Assembly (NCBI GenBank): GCA_963693085.1
Contig: OY856409.1
Coordinates: 662,933,591-662,997,590 of the forward strand
From: Alisma plantago-aquatica
Lineage: Eukaryota > Streptophyta > Magnoliopsida > Alismatales > Alismataceae
Length of the DNA stretch: 64,000 bases
Direction: 5' to 3'
A program made the position numbers and the translations under genes. Below, piece by piece: positions 47,447 through 60,059 of the stretch (position 1 is the stretch's first letter; each line of letters begins with the position of its first letter). The notes beneath the pieces were generated by a model. That model had not been told where the DNA came from. It searched no databases and saw only the letters and a list, made by a program, of their open reading frames with translations.

Positions 47447-48910
47447 TGTTGACCTAACAGTTATACATTGTCTATATTTTAATAATGACTTAACCATTCC
47501 ATTGATATGTATCTAATATGTTTGTGTAAGATTGAGTTCAGGTTTTAGGTTCATGAAAAGGATCAAATTACTCAAGCCCTAGCTTGTCCAAGTTCAAGTC
47601 AAAAGCAATGCAAATGTGCATTTTGGGAAATCACTCCAAACCACCTTAGAATATTTTTTTGTAATCATTTGTATTGATGATATGACTTGTAACTAATATG
47701 AGAAAAATCAAGGATACTTAATTCCATCGTTTGATCACTCAAAAATAATTTTGAATGAATTGTCACATCAACTTTGTCGGTCAAGTTTGATTCTCGATCG
47801 ATTCGTGATGTATTTTTGGAAATGGTTGCATCGGTTGAGTTGTACACTCATAGAACTTGATCGAATGACTCACTGACCAAAACTAATTTTTATTGATCAG
47901 TCGAGTTACCCCAGGACAAAATCAACCGATAGTTTGAAATTGCCTTTCTCGGTTAGTGGATCGGTTGAGTTATCTTTATTGAAACTCGACTGAATGTATT
48001 GTACCAAAAATGTATAAAAGTGAATCCAACTGTAGGAGAGTTTTTAGAAATGAATATACATATGTTGCAAGGTGTAAAATGGCTATATTTTGTTCTTAAG
48101 GCATGCCACACTCAAAGGAACACCCCTAACTATAAATTGAACCTCTTGGGGTTCATTCCAAGGTTGATCATTCATGCTATCCTTGGTCCTTGCTATAGAT
48201 GAGTGTGCTACAACCCTTTGAGACCCTTTATCTCTCTCATTTATAAAGCATTTCATGATTATGAGTGAGTTAGCCATGTTTTAAGATAGCTACATCCATG
48301 TTACCTTGTAAAGCTCTCCATATATCCATCTTCCCAATCCTCTTTCTCAAAGAGCAAAGGTTGAAGTGATCTTCTCTGAGTGAAATAGGAGTTGTTGTTC
48401 TTCTTCAAGGTAGAAGAAGGTGTGAAGATCTTATCCAAGTGAAGGACAAGGACAAGGAGGAAGATTCAAGAATATTGGGTGATCTCTATGAGGCCAAAGA
48501 CTTGATGCAAGTGTGAATAAGTCCTTGGTGAAGGCTAAAGACATCTTGATAAAGAGGGTAAGTCATTGTGTAGGTGGAAGACTCTTTCCTTAAATAGGTA
48601 AGTCCTTGGATGTATGGTGGTCTTCTTGTATCTCTTATAATGGAATATAAGTATACATGGGTTGGAAAGTCCTAGAAGTTAACCTCTTTAGGCAGTGGAT
48701 TGAAAGTATCCTAGTTTGGAGATTGGAACCACTCTAACCACCTTGTCCAGGTGTTTGTTTCAATCTCTATCATCCTTTCTATGCTTGTTTAGATAGAACT
48801 TAAAATTGAGTTTTAGCATTTGATTTAAATTGATATAATTTTAAGGTCTAACTATTCTTGTGAGAATTGTAAAGCTCCATTCACCCCCCTCTAGAGCCCT
48901 AGATCCAACA
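47447..48910 (+). repeat. 3' LTR of the copia element (1464 bp)
   Basis: Starts TGTTGACCTAACAG right after the polypurine tract and ends AGATCCAACA, giving a 5-bp inverted end TGTTG/CAACA. Its last 315 bp match the truncated 5' LTR. The U3 part (47760-47990) is packed with tcgatcg/cggttgag words. A TATA box is at 48013. Confidence 0.85.
48013..48020 (+). promoter_or_regulatory. TATA box in the copia 3' LTR
   Basis: TATAAAAG, about 570 bp into the LTR, following the motif-rich U3 part: the expected place of the LTR promoter. Confidence 0.6.
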
Positions 48911-49559
48911 ATTGCAACACGAAATCAAAGATCTCTAGTCAAATAGAGGATAGATCGCCTTCTTGCATTCATCCCTTCACCCCATTTTCTACCTAGTGGA
49001 ATATACATAGCACCAATCCAATCAAACAATAAACCCTATTCTTGTGCGAAAACTTGTAAGAATATGCAGGAGTACCTAAAATAGAAAAGATAGGACATAT
49101 ATCTATTGCAGGTCTTGAAATGGAAACTAGTTGTAAAGAATCTTAAATAGGGAATATAGAAAATTATTTTTTGTGATTCCAAGAAATTAGGGTCGCCGGG
49201 TCATAAATTGTGGTAAGGATAAAGTACCAATATGCAAGTGAAGAGGGAAATATGGTGATATTAATTGGTGTATTTTTGTGATTATGTGTTGCTCTAGGAC
49301 AAACAATGTTCAAGTTCAGGATATTTGGATGAATTCATATTCATCCACTTTCACATCACCTTTCAAGTCATTTATGTAGAACATCATGTTGCTTTTTCTG
49401 AATTTTAGCTATTAATTGCAAGAACTTTGCTTTTGTCTCTTTAATTAGAATTCTTATTAATTTTATTCAAATTTGTGTAGGTTTTATGCTCACTCTGCTC
49501 CTTCCCCAAAGTCTAATAATTTACAACACTGTTACAAGAAGCAAAAGATCTGGAAGACT
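48911..49559. other. flank of the copia element, unassigned
   Basis: No ORF or repeat end seen. The right target duplication cannot be checked because the left end of the element is missing. Confidence 0.4.
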
Positions 49560-50000
49560 CAACGATACACTTTCAGTCCTCCAGAAGTCTAGTCGGTTGA
49601 TTTTCCCCTCCCATTGGCTGACTCAATATCTGAATTAGAAGTAGCCACAAATACCAACAGATCGACTGGCCATCCAGTCAATCGACTCGACCCGATCTAG
49701 GAAGGTGTGTTTTCTAAGCCAAATCATCTGATTTTCCTTAAATTGGTCCATTGAGTTTTCTTTCAGCCAAAGCATCATCCCAATCCATTCAACCAATTGG
49801 AACTGAATTAGTCAATCACCACCACTTAGAAGATATGAAATAATTAATCTATTGGCCAATTGATCGAATGGCACGCTAGATCTAAAGATTTTCATCTGCA
49901 TCCATGCCTCTCTCTAGGGTTTCTCTAGGCACTTCCTCTTCTATATAAGGAAGGGGGAGTGCTAAACAATATCTATCAACCCCAAATCATCTCAACATTC
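49560..50000 (+). repeat. LTR-like U3 fragment with TATA box
   Basis: Contains the same kind of cggttgatt / cgactggcc / caatcgactcg words as the copia U3, then TATATAAG at 49942-49949 followed by an A/G-rich leader. It is probably the promoter part of another copia LTR. No TG or CA boundary was found. Confidence 0.4.
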
Positions 50001-50594
50001 TATCCAATGTAACGAAGAGAGATGAAGTCTACAAAGTCTAGCTAGCAACATGATTTCTATTCCTCCTATCCTTTTTCATGCTTCTACGATAGATGTGGAT
50101 TAGCCCCCTTATTTGATTCCATTAAATAAAAAAAGATGTGGCTCGATTCATTTAAACAGGTGAATTATGAATTGATCATGTAATATTCATGACTATTACG
50201 ATCCATAATGATGAGACCCAATACTTATTTATCAAAACATCAAATGAGACTCACAAGTTCCCTGATGAGAACCTGTATGGAAATGAGATAACCCATAACT
50301 TCACAACTTTCATGTAACTTCCGAATTGGACCTAACTCTTCCCTCACCTTTGATTTCATGTTTGAGTATGATGTCATGTATAATTGATAACTACAGAGTG
50401 CAACTGATACATTGGTGACACCCGATCAACTCTAATGTAGTTATCAACTCTATCACTAATCACCATCATTTTCGATTGTGTTAGGCAAAATGCAGTTCCT
50501 ATTATCATCTGTAGAGCATGTTCTCACAATTCTAATGCATGTCATTTCATCAAAATCGAAGCTATGATGGGCAAATTATATCCAATTAGAGTTC
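50001..50594. other. unassigned sequence, possible gypsy LTR start
   Basis: tgtaacttccgaattggacc near 50312 resembles the TGTAAC.CCC start of many plant gypsy LTRs, but no matching second copy or end is in the window. Confidence 0.25.
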
Positions 50595-51960
50595 ATGACC
50601 TATGAACTTGTTTTTAATCTTTTTCTACCCTCCTTGGATCTTGGGTCGGCCATTTTGGGTCGAAGAATTGGTGCTATCCCACTCTCACCCCACCTTCATT
50701 TTCTCGCCTCATCTCATTGGCCTCACACACACTCAGGGTCGTACGAGACCCATCACATCTCCTGCTGCTGCCCCCTTCTCCCTTTTTTCCCATTTGTCCT
50801 CATCGTTCCCCTTTTGGCTGCATGACCAGCTGCATTGGGTAGTAGGGGTTCCAATGAAGATGAACCAGGCTGGCCGCCACCACTTCTTGCCCATCGAAAC
50901 CCTAACCTATCCCCGCACTTCCCTTCCTCATACATAAACACTCCAAACTCCCCCACTCGTGAGACGCACGCCTCCCCTCCATAGTGAAACGTTGTCTCTC
51001 TTGGTTCTTGCCCCACACTCACCACCTCAGGGCCGCCAGTGGTTGCAGGGTTCGAAAACCCTAACGTAATCTTCTAGACAACCTGGAGGGGCAGCACAAC
51101 CTTGTTTCCCTAGTCATACCCTCTCTCTTCCCCTCCCCTCTCTATTCTGACTCGAGGTGCCTCTGGCAGCTTTGAGGCTGCACCAGTGGCTGCGCTCGAT
51201 TTGTTACAATGAGTAGCACCACACAAGTGGCTATACGATAATGACAAAAAAGGGAGGTCCATGCCACCATCCCAGTTCTCATCCAACTACATGGTATCCC
51301 ATGATCTAGGTGCCACCGTTTTGTTTGGGGTTTTGAAACCCTAACACCATCACGAAGGTGACGAAGGAGTGGCAGAACGACTTGGGGTCTCCTATTCCAC
51401 TCATTCTTCTCTCCCTCTCTTCACCCTGGCCCGATGATCCATCCTCCACCTCAAGGCCACCTCAGCAACTGGACATGGCTACACCTACTCGACGAGGAGG
51501 ACTACTAGGGAGGTAGGTCATACACATGCATCCTCCACCTCTCACTCTCCCTCACCCCCCGTACAAACCCTACTACTGTCTACCCCTCACGACGTGTTAT
51601 GTGGCATGGTCCCGCACCTTGGTGCCCCTGATCCACCACAACCAAAAAAACGCCACCGGGAAGGTGTGCATGCATGGGCGGACCATGAAGGTAGCAGGAG
51701 GGCGAAGCAGACAACCCCGGGTCTGAGTCACGTGTGGCCAAGTGCTATGAGAGAGTCGGGTTGTGGGCCTCTGGTGAATGACAGGAGGACCTGGCCCAGG
51801 AGAACCAGCCAGAGTAGCAGTCGGCCCAGGAAGACCCTCTCCTTCCCCCTTGGATCTGGATCTGAAGGCCCTGATCACCTCAAAACAAGGTGATTTTATA
51901 AATTCAAAACAAACTACTCCCTTATCCAAATATGGACTCCAAATATACCATTTTGATTAG
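50595..51960 (+). other. GC-rich leader-like region, probably part of a gypsy LTR
   Basis: Sharp rise in G+C with long C/T runs. Open frames appear on both strands (50595-50937, 51526-51929), but they overlap in several frames and resemble no protein. aaaccctaa (telo-box) occurs three times, near 50897, 51054 and 51325. Such C/T-rich, telo-box-bearing stretches are frequent in transcribed leaders of plant LTRs. I do not call a gene. Confidence 0.35.
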
Positions 51961-53800
51961 AAAAGTGATTCCTATCCATTAAAAATGGTCTCTAGATCTG
52001 ATTTTACTCATGGTTCTCCTATTTCTCCTAGGAGTGATACTTGATGCTTATTTAATGAACTTTATGCCCTTTATATGTCTTTTGTGTCTCTAATGGCCTC
52101 ATGTTACCTTGAATCCCTTAATCAGTAATTTGAATGAACTTTTGCTTTGATTTATCTCTTGGACTGTCTATATGCACCCTAATGCCATTTTGGCCTACCA
52201 TGACTTAAAATGGCCCATTTATGTGCTTAAATGGTGTAACTTGATCTTATGTGAAGTCATGGACCTAATTTTTATATATGGGTGATTGAATCTTAAAATC
52301 AATAACGCTTCCTATGTTGTATGAAACAATGAACTGATATGTCATGCTAAGTAGTCCATGTTTGCCTCATGATACCCCAAGTACATTTTATGTGCATTAA
52401 ATTGACCAAGTACACCTAGTTTGCTTGCATAGGATTAAATGTGAATCTTATGCTAATACCATGTGCTATCTTGTCCAAATCAGTAAACTCCTCATGCTTG
52501 AAACACTAAATACTAGATTGATAAATCCTATGCTCTTCTATGATCATAAGACTTGGACATTTGATACTAGTGCTTGAAATGTATCTTACTTGACTAAATG
52601 TGATCTTACATGATTTAACTTTGTTGATAACTTATATGCATGCTTCCCTAACTCTAAATTAGAAATGATCATATGTTTATATCTAAACTAGTTTGGATGG
52701 TTCACTAGATCTAGGACCTAATGTTGATCTTTTTTACTATGATTGAATAATGACATGTACAGTGGAAGCTTGGAAACTAAGATGGAAATACTCAGAACCT
52801 AGATCTAGGGAATCATCCACATGGCTCATATGCTGCTTTTTACTCACACCTAGCAATATAAGACACCTTTATACATCTTTCTTTGCGAGGTTCCCTTGGT
52901 TTGGATCATGCCTAGGTATCTTACTCAAGAATCATAACTCTTAAGGTACGCTTACTCTCTTACCCTACTATGGTATTAGCTTGTTTGTATGTATGCTCGT
53001 ATGAATGCCTGGCTAGGTAATTACTTGTTTGAGCTACTTGTTCCCTATGACTAGTATGTCCATTTTGATTGATATACATTGAGCAAACCACGAACATAAT
53101 TGAACTTGTCCATTATACAAACCTAGTGTACCTGTCTGTATTATCAAGGTAAGGGCACAAGGTTGGGCACCTTACTGTAGATGTCCAGATAAGGCAGACC
53201 ATGTCGATAAAAGGGTGGCTAATCTTGAGCACCCTTACGAACCCTTCCAATGGGAAGTTGGTCAATGGCTATAATATGTTGTTGAGTATAATGGAAAATA
53301 CACTTAAAACATGCCTTGTATAAAAGATTGTTGTTAAATGTTCATGCCTTGTTTCTACTTCTTTCTTATGTGATTTTCCTAGCCAAGAAACTTTTTATAC
53401 TACTCTTAAATTGTTTACATGCCTCTTTATAGCGTACTTAATGCTTTAGAATGAATATATTTTATTTATCAAACTTGTAGTTTCCAAATGAAGATACATT
53501 GCAATCAAGACTCTAAGATCTGAAATGTGATACAAATGGGTATGCTAGAATCTAGAAATGGGTACATATCTCTTATATACATGTTTAATATATTGTTGTT
53601 ATTGCCTTTTTCATATATATATTGCTTGTGGGAAACTATGTGCCATTCTATGGATGGGCACCCAAACCTTACTGCCAATGACTTTGTAGTCAGTGGGGGT
53701 AGGATGAGGGTAACAAATGGTCCATGACATGATACTTGTTGGATGATTAAACCATGACCTACAGACGTTGAGATACTAGGTATGTGGGTAGATTGATCCA
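51961..53800. other. non-coding, LTR-like sequence
   Basis: Stops in all frames. Texture (short phrases rich in acctt, ggatca, gtaagggcacaag) resembles the long LARD LTRs but without clear homology. No element ends found. Confidence 0.3.
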
Positions 53801-55058
53801 TGAGATTTGTTTCTGAAGGAAAAGATTTACATGATCCTAATCCAATTATTTGTTTGAAAAGGAATTAAAACTATTAATATAACTACGAAGGCTTGGGGTG
53901 GTGAAACTCAAACTTCTAGCTATCTCATTAATCAAATTAAAATTCAATCTTAATTAGTTTTATTTCTTCAATTTCAATTCATGCCTTAGCTTTAATCACA
54001 TTCTTCAAATTGGAATTTAAATATTGTTCATAACAATTGGTTTGAATATACCTCTTTAAAATTCCGTTCTACTAGACGGATACCTTTCTATATTAAAATC
54101 AAATTACTTGTTTACAAGTGAATTGATAGTGGTAAATAGGTTAAACTTGAAGGATAATTTACCTAGTGTATTTGTTGTGCAAGCGATGACACATCAATCA
54201 TCTCCTCCTTCCTCATTTTTTTTCACATTCATTTTCTATTTTTTGGTGTTAGACTATTTCCTATAAATTATCCGTATCACTTATTAAAATGAGTGGATAA
54301 CTTCATCAACTTAGGTTGGGAATATCGACCAAGTCCTCCCAAACATGTAAATGTACATGTTCCATTGGATACATACTCATAGAAATGTTTATCTTCTTAC
54401 TCATGTTTATGAAGGAATCACTTATACGCATAGATATCATCTTCTGATGTTTGTCTTCTAATGACTCAAGAGATTCATATGGGATCTAATAGAGAGGTAA
54501 GGAGTAGTTTTAATGCATGAAACTGTTGAATCTCTAAAGCTAATTATTATTTGGCTTTATACCTTGATTTCTTATTTTTCATCTTGAGAAAGAGACATGC
54601 ATATAATCTAGATCCAGCCTAGTGTAAGTAGACAAGGAAATAGATGTAAATATTTATTTCTCATAAACTATGCTAAGGGTATACAATGGGTGTGAGTGTT
54701 GCATGTTTGGGAGTGTGATTAGTTGGTGAAAGTTGATCCCAGTTCTTTCTAATATATTGAAGTCTCCAAAAAGATTAATTGTTTGTATTTTTTATTATAG
54801 TCTTACTTAAATTTGTTACTCATGCTAGTTTTATACCTCATTCCAAAAGGAACACGTAATTATACTTTCATTTCAACTTAACTAAGCTACAATCCAAGGT
54901 GCTATGACTTGTCACTCTCTTTCCTTGTGTTTGAACCCATTTTACTAATTCTGACTTTGTATTTAGTTATGGATTCTCAAGTAGTCAGGTTAAATTTAGA
55001 TGTCCAATCCAAGTATTATATAAATATATTTTTGGACGTAAGTTTGAGTACAATCAAC
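53801..55058 (+). other. probable 5' LTR or flank of the Athila-like element
   Basis: Lies just upstream of a primer-binding-site-like sequence and the gag. AT-rich, no ORF of note. The LTR start is not recognisable without the 3' LTR. Confidence 0.3.
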
Positions 55059-55065
55059 ATTTTCT

Positions 55066-55081
55066 ACACCATTCTTGGGGA
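55066..55081 (+). promoter_or_regulatory. decayed Athila primer-binding site
   Basis: ACACCATTCTTGGGGA aligns to the Athila site GCGCCGTTGCCGGGGA (from memory), with most mismatches being G-to-A or C-to-T, as expected from methylated-cytosine decay. Gag follows about 200 bases later. Confidence 0.4.
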
Positions 55082-55284
55082 CAAGGCAATCAACAACCAT
55101 AAAGGATATGAGGTCTACTTAGACTTATTCATTGCTTTCATCACCATTTTTAGATTTAATTGCAACCAAATTTAACATATCTGCACCAATGCCTGTACAA
55201 TTTATTTTGTTCCAGGTATCTTATGTAAGTCATTTGAATTCTTAGGTATAAAGAGAAACTTGTCAAACTACTTAAATAGTAAGT

Positions 55285-55724
55285 ATGGAAGCAACTAAAG
55301 GTGTTGTTGTTGAAGGTGGAGCAACTGGAGGACCCATTCCCAAAGACAAATGAGGAGATAAGCTATACCTCCACTAGTGTGCCTGCCACTCAATTTAGTT
55401 TCTCAACCAACGGACAATGAAGATAGAAACCATGTAGTTCAAGAGAGGGTGAATGCAACAAATGTTGAAATGAAACCAACCTTCATAGCCAACATTCAAC
55501 AAAGACAATTTTGGGGAAATTTGTCTAATGATAACCCCTATGTATACATACATGCCTTGAAGTTTGTGTGTGAGACCCTAATTATAGACATCTTACCTCA
55601 AGAGGTCATCTATTGTGATGCCTGCATGTTCTTTGTGAAAGATAGATATCAGTACTGGTATAAGAGCTTGAAGTGTCATGCAACCGTTCTTACCCCAATC
55701 CCAATCCCACTACCTAGACAGTAG
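55285..55724 (+). pseudogene. Athila-like gag, part 1
   Basis: Possible start at ATG 55285, but a TGA follows near 55350. From 55377 an open frame carries the capsid block QQRQFWGNLSNDNPYVYIH near 55495-55553, then FVCETL and KDRYQYWYKSL (family KDKAKxWLxSL) up to about 55670. The gag match then ends and resumes at about 58485, so this is the left half of a split gene. Confidence 0.75.
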
Positions 55725-58480
55725 TAAAAGGATTGAAGCGCCCGTCCCTGAGTGGCCCAATAGGATCTAACACACTGGCATATACAATAAGAAATAATAA
55801 CTTGAAAAACTGGATATTTAAAGATCAACTAACCCAATATGGAGATATATCTGATTTATCTTTTCATCAAAGTGTATGTCTATGGAAGTGATCTTATTCA
55901 ATATTCTATTTGTATTGCCTAAAATCAAGAAAATCAAGACACAATCATGAAATTGCACGGTACGCTATCAAAATCAAGTAAAACACTTTATAAGAAAATA
56001 AGTATACTTGGCAGGACTTATATTCAAAAGAATAACAAGCAATTTGTAAAACCAACATTTATTCGACAAGTTTTTCAAACAATTCAACTTTTATTACGAG
56101 TTCCCATTATGTTGTAATTCGAGAAGCATGCTTATATATTTTGTGTGACTCTATTACCCCAACGCGATGGGGAAGGTCACTGGGCTCCTTCTCACCATAG
56201 GAACATAGGTAGCCAATGTACAAGTCCCACCTCCAAATGAGGGGGGGTTGTTGTACTCAATATCAACATTATCAATATCATCATCATTATCAATATACAG
56301 ACAGTCATAATGGGCATGCAATTTATGTTTTCATGTTTTTCAAAATATAGTATAGAAAAATAGAAGACTAATCATAGGGAACAGTAGCTCATCCAAGTAA
56401 ATAGCCAAGTATACAGTCAAGAGATACATAAAAGTATCTTCAATACAATCAAGGAGGAGTTATATAATAGTGTACCTTTCATCGAGGATTTCGAGTATGA
56501 TCAATATCCAAGTCAATAGGTCAACCCTTCGAGTCAGATCCTAAATCATCAAGATTGGATCAAGGTTCAAGATCATGACTTTTAGAATATCATATTTGAA
56601 TATTCGAGATTAGGGTTACACTTTTCCTATGTCAACCTTAGGGTTGGGTCATTCACTTATGATCCATAATATTTCAATATGTCCAACATTATTTCAAGTG
56701 TACAATATATTTGAGTGTGAATGACTTACCTAGGTTTTCTAGGATGATCATGGTCAACATGAAATTCCAATATCAATTCTTTAGATCATTATCAAGTTCT
56801 AACATCATTGGGGTTCAAGATTAGATCGAGTTCTGATTAATATCTGAGATCAACTTTTTAGGTCAAAAGATCATAATATTCCACAAGATTTAGGCCAAGT
56901 ATAATATTAAGATGGCATCATCATATTCAAGGTTGAATTAGGTCAACAAATAGATCAAGTCTAATTCTATAGTCTCAAAATAGATATCAGAGTCAGATAT
57001 AAGGTTACCATAGTCTAATCATAAAATAGAGTTATTTGACAAATTAAATAAGCAAGAGATCATGATTTAATTATATTAGTGAGCATAGTTTGGAATAGGG
57101 TTTCAAAAGTATTTTTAATAGATTCACTGGGTTTTTCTGATCAAGATTGACTACTTGTTCATAATATTTGGAGCTAGGATGTATTTTCTACAATTAAAAC
57201 AATATATGTACATTTAATTAAATATTTGAGTAGAGAAGGGGTAAAAATACCTTAAATGTAAAAAAGTCCGATCATTGGATGATGAAAGAGGGTTCTAGAT
57301 GAATCCACATGAGCAAGGTGGCTTGCTGGTTGAGATACTTTGGTTCAATCTCAGTTTTTCCGGTTCAATCGGGGTTGCTGGTCTTTTGGGACAGTTTGAT
57401 TTCCTTCTCTGGACCAGACGGTTCATGAGTATGTTCCCTTCGTTCCAGTTCCCCGTGAGCCCAAAAACAAGGAGGAGGAGGCTCGCCGGTGCAAGGGAGA
57501 TTAGGGGTAGGAGCAGCCGATGGAGGAAGCTGAGTAGCTGCTTAATATCCTCATGACCTCGTGAAGTGGCGGTGAGTTCCAAATCGGGGAAAGGTGGCAA
57601 GCAGAAGGAAAGCCCAAAAGGGCTAGGCGGCGACGCCATTTGCAGAAGCAGGTGAAGCCAGGGAAGATAGGGGGTGCTCGGGGACAAAACAGTGAGCAAT
57701 GGAGATTTCTAGAGTAAGGTGAGGTGTCTGCGAGTCATTGGGAGCCCTTTTATAGCATTGGGGCTAGGATTTTAGGGTAGAGGACCTAGAGCAGCAGCCA
57801 TGGCCACCAGACAGAGAAGCGGAGGCAAAGAACTCATTTTGGCAGCACTATGGTGTACAAAATCTAGTCAAATTAGTTCTCTTTGAGTTTGAATTTGCGA
57901 GGGCTAGATTTGGGCTCGCTTAATTATTCAACAAGGGGTCAAAGGAGGGAGATTCTCTTTGGGGTCTTCATTTATTCCTCCCCGCAATCAGCAGGAGGTT
58001 GAAGACAAGTCCCCAACCATGCGATCTGGACCTGGTCCGCGAGAGGGTCGATCCAAGGGCTGGTTTCATCCGTGGACCCTTTGCCTTGGATTGCTGACAT
58101 GGCATAGCCTAGAAAAAGGTCAAATAAAAGCAAATAAAAGGGATTTTAAGGTGTTAACTTCAAGAATTCATAGAAAATTGTAGGAATGTCCAATTGTTCT
58201 CAAATTTGGACCGCAACTTCATAAAAACGTGGAGAACCTTTACAAAAGGTTTAATAACCAAAATATAAAGTTTGATGTATCCGTTTGATTCTTTGAACAA
58301 AGTGATGATTGAATCGAATTTGAGGTGTTATAATGTGTATAAAAACTACATTGATCACCATATTTTGAATTTGAGTCTCAACATTGATTTCGGAGCCAAG
58401 AAAATTAATTTAGGACCATTAATGGATATAATGAGGTCAAAAGAGTAATTACTTTACTATAATGCTAAAATCCACTTTGT
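55680..58480 (-). mobile_element. insertion splitting the Athila gag, probably a gypsy LTR on the minus strand
   Basis: About 2.8 kb of non-gag DNA between two halves of one gag. tgaagcgcccgtccctgag at 55734 and gaggtgttataa near 58324 would, on the minus strand, be LTR-like ends (ttataacacctc ... gggcgcttca). A TATA box and a GC-rich leader lie inside on the minus strand. tgtca occurs at both gag edges (about 55674 and 58480) and may be the target duplication, but the element ends do not abut it. It could instead be several nested fragments. Confidence 0.45.
57747..57754 (-). promoter_or_regulatory. TATA box on the minus strand
   Basis: On the minus strand this reads gcTATAAAAGgg, followed by a C/T-rich leader (down to about 57300) in which G+C rises sharply. 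This is the best core-promoter-like sequence in the window and probably the promoter of the inserted LTR. Confidence 0.5.
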
Positions 58481-58960
58481 CACAAGTATGGGAGTCTCAC
58501 CAACTATGAGGCTTTGACTAATGCTTTTGTCAACAAATTCTTTTCTATCATAAGGAATATTTAATGCATAAACGAGCTCATCATTATTATTAACAAATCC
58601 TCTAAGAACTTGAGTGAAGCATGGGAAAGATACCAAGAGTACCATATATAATGCCCCACTAAGGGTTTGATGTTGAATACATAACAACCACTTTTTACAA
58701 TGGGTTGACAAAGAATGAAATGAGATCAATGAATGTAGCTACTGGAAGTGAATTCATGGGGCTGAACACTGGACATTGCTATGAGATTATAGAAAACAAG
58801 GATACCACCCAGTCTGAATGTGACTATGAGAGGGGACATGTTGGAAAAATTTTCTCCATGTAAACCACATTAACTAAAGGGCAATGGAGCTTCTCACAGC
58901 CAGGTTTTACAAGATAGAGAGTGACATGCATATGATGAAGGAAAAAATGCTACATGAAAG
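58480..58960 (+). pseudogene. Athila-like gag, part 2
   Basis: Resumes the capsid with GSLTNYEALTNAFVNKFF (family GSITTWEELTKAFLxKFF) at about 58488-58541, then NLSEAWERYQEY near 58608-58645 and TFYNGL...MRSMNVATGSEFM near 58690-58757, followed by the Y-E-I-I-E-N-K block. Several shifts and stops. Sequence after about 58960 is too decayed to follow to the zinc knuckle. Confidence 0.75.
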
Positions 58961-59543
58961 ATATGTTTGAAGATGGTTACAAGCTATGTGACTTGTGGAT
59001 AAAGTGGCAATGATATTGACAACTACATCTACACTCATGAAGAATAATACAATCGATAAGGTACAATCAAGAATGTATCTTATGTTGAGTAAAAGAGACT
59101 AGAACATGTGGGATTCTCATACAAAAATTCATCTATCATAATAAACTCCCACCTACTTAATAAAACTCCTAAAACCCCTCGGTTTGAAAGAGGTAAAAAA
59201 CCCACTTGAAGTACACTTCTAACTTCCAACATAATTGAAATTCCCAAAATTAGTCAATTCCAATATGGTGATCGAAATCTTCACCTTCACAAAAGGGTAG
59301 AATGAGGTAAATGATAAGTTAAGTCAAAGAACAATCAACATAAAAAACATTTTGAGCATTATGTAATCTCAAATGACAAATGTTACTAGTCAGATATTTG
59401 AACTCTAGAACTACCTAACACATTTGGTAGATCTGTTAAGGAACCATGATAAGAGAATCCCATATAAAACTGAGAAAAACCCTAGGGGTCATGAATATGC
59501 CATGTTGGACACTCTGAGATCTGAACCATTCTAGAGTCATTTT
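58961..59543 (+). pseudogene. Athila-like gag C-terminal and linker region, decayed
   Basis: Expected position of the gag zinc knuckle and Asn/Pro-rich linker. Only weak words remain and no intact CCHC motif is seen. Confidence 0.35.
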
Positions 59544-59906
59544 TTGAACCTACCTCACTTGAAATTGTTGCTGTTGAGCAAGAGGGAAATATCTAAAGCT
59601 TTCCCTGAGAAGACAATCAATAAGCGAAGAGGTAAGGTAAAGAAGCAAATGACATCACAGGAGCCAAATTCTACTTGTGAAATCTTCACCAAAATAAACC
59701 CATACAATCTCATGATATTGTTCCTATACAAGCTATTCAAGCCTTATCTCAAAAAGAGGTATGATAAATTCAATGAAGTTGTGAACAAGTTATGCCTTAA
59801 TATCCCATTTCTTGGCGCTATTGAAGAAATATTGATTTATAGTACTTATTTTAAATACCTAATTAAAAGAGAAGCTAGGGAGAAGAAGTCAAAACTATTA
59901 AGATAG
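59544..59906 (+). pseudogene. Athila-like pol N-terminal spacer
   Basis: An open frame of 120 residues whose second half, about PYLKKRYDKFNEVVNKLCLN then IPFLGAIEEI and YSTYFKYLIK, matches the conserved stretch before gypsy/Athila protease (YPxRLxKxxxxxxFxKF...INIPFxEALxxMPxYAKFMK). No catalytic role is known for it. The final residues KKSKLL match the usual end of the block. Confidence 0.7.
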
Positions 59907-60059
59907 AAAATATGTCAATCACTTTTATTCATTCAAAAATTTCGAAAAAAGGGATCCTAGGGCTTTTTGGATTCCATTCAATTTTGGAGACAATGTGAAA
60001 AGAAAATAGTTAGCCTATCAAGGCGCTAGAACAATCTTTTTTCCCTTTTCACTGGAAAC

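Larger units (their letters stand above)
12258..48910 (+). mobile_element. SIRE-like Ty1/copia retrotransposon, split by a 26.8-kb insertion
   Basis: Order on the plus strand: truncated 5' LTR, Met-type primer-binding site, gag, protease, integrase, reverse transcriptase, RNase H, an extra ORF, polypurine tracts, complete 3' LTR. Protease-integrase-RT-RNase H order defines copia. The long coiled linker between gag and protease, the extra ORF after pol and the repeated aaaagggggagaa tracts point to the SIRE/Maximus group. Without the nested array (20104-46944) the element would be about 9.8 kb, normal for the group. Many nonsense codons, frameshifts and lost catalytic residues show it cannot replicate by itself. 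Confidence 0.85.

Noticed and set aside
50595..51929. Overlapping ORFs of 60-111 residues on both strands in the GC-rich block
   Set aside because: Stops are rarer in GC-rich DNA. Several frames are open at once on both strands, with low-complexity Pro/Ser/Arg content and no motif.
57295..57699. 134-residue minus-strand ORF downstream of the TATA box
   Set aside because: Although placed after a promoter-like site, it is a Leu/Pro/Ser-rich reading of a C/T-rich leader with no recognisable domain; LTR leaders often show such ORFs.
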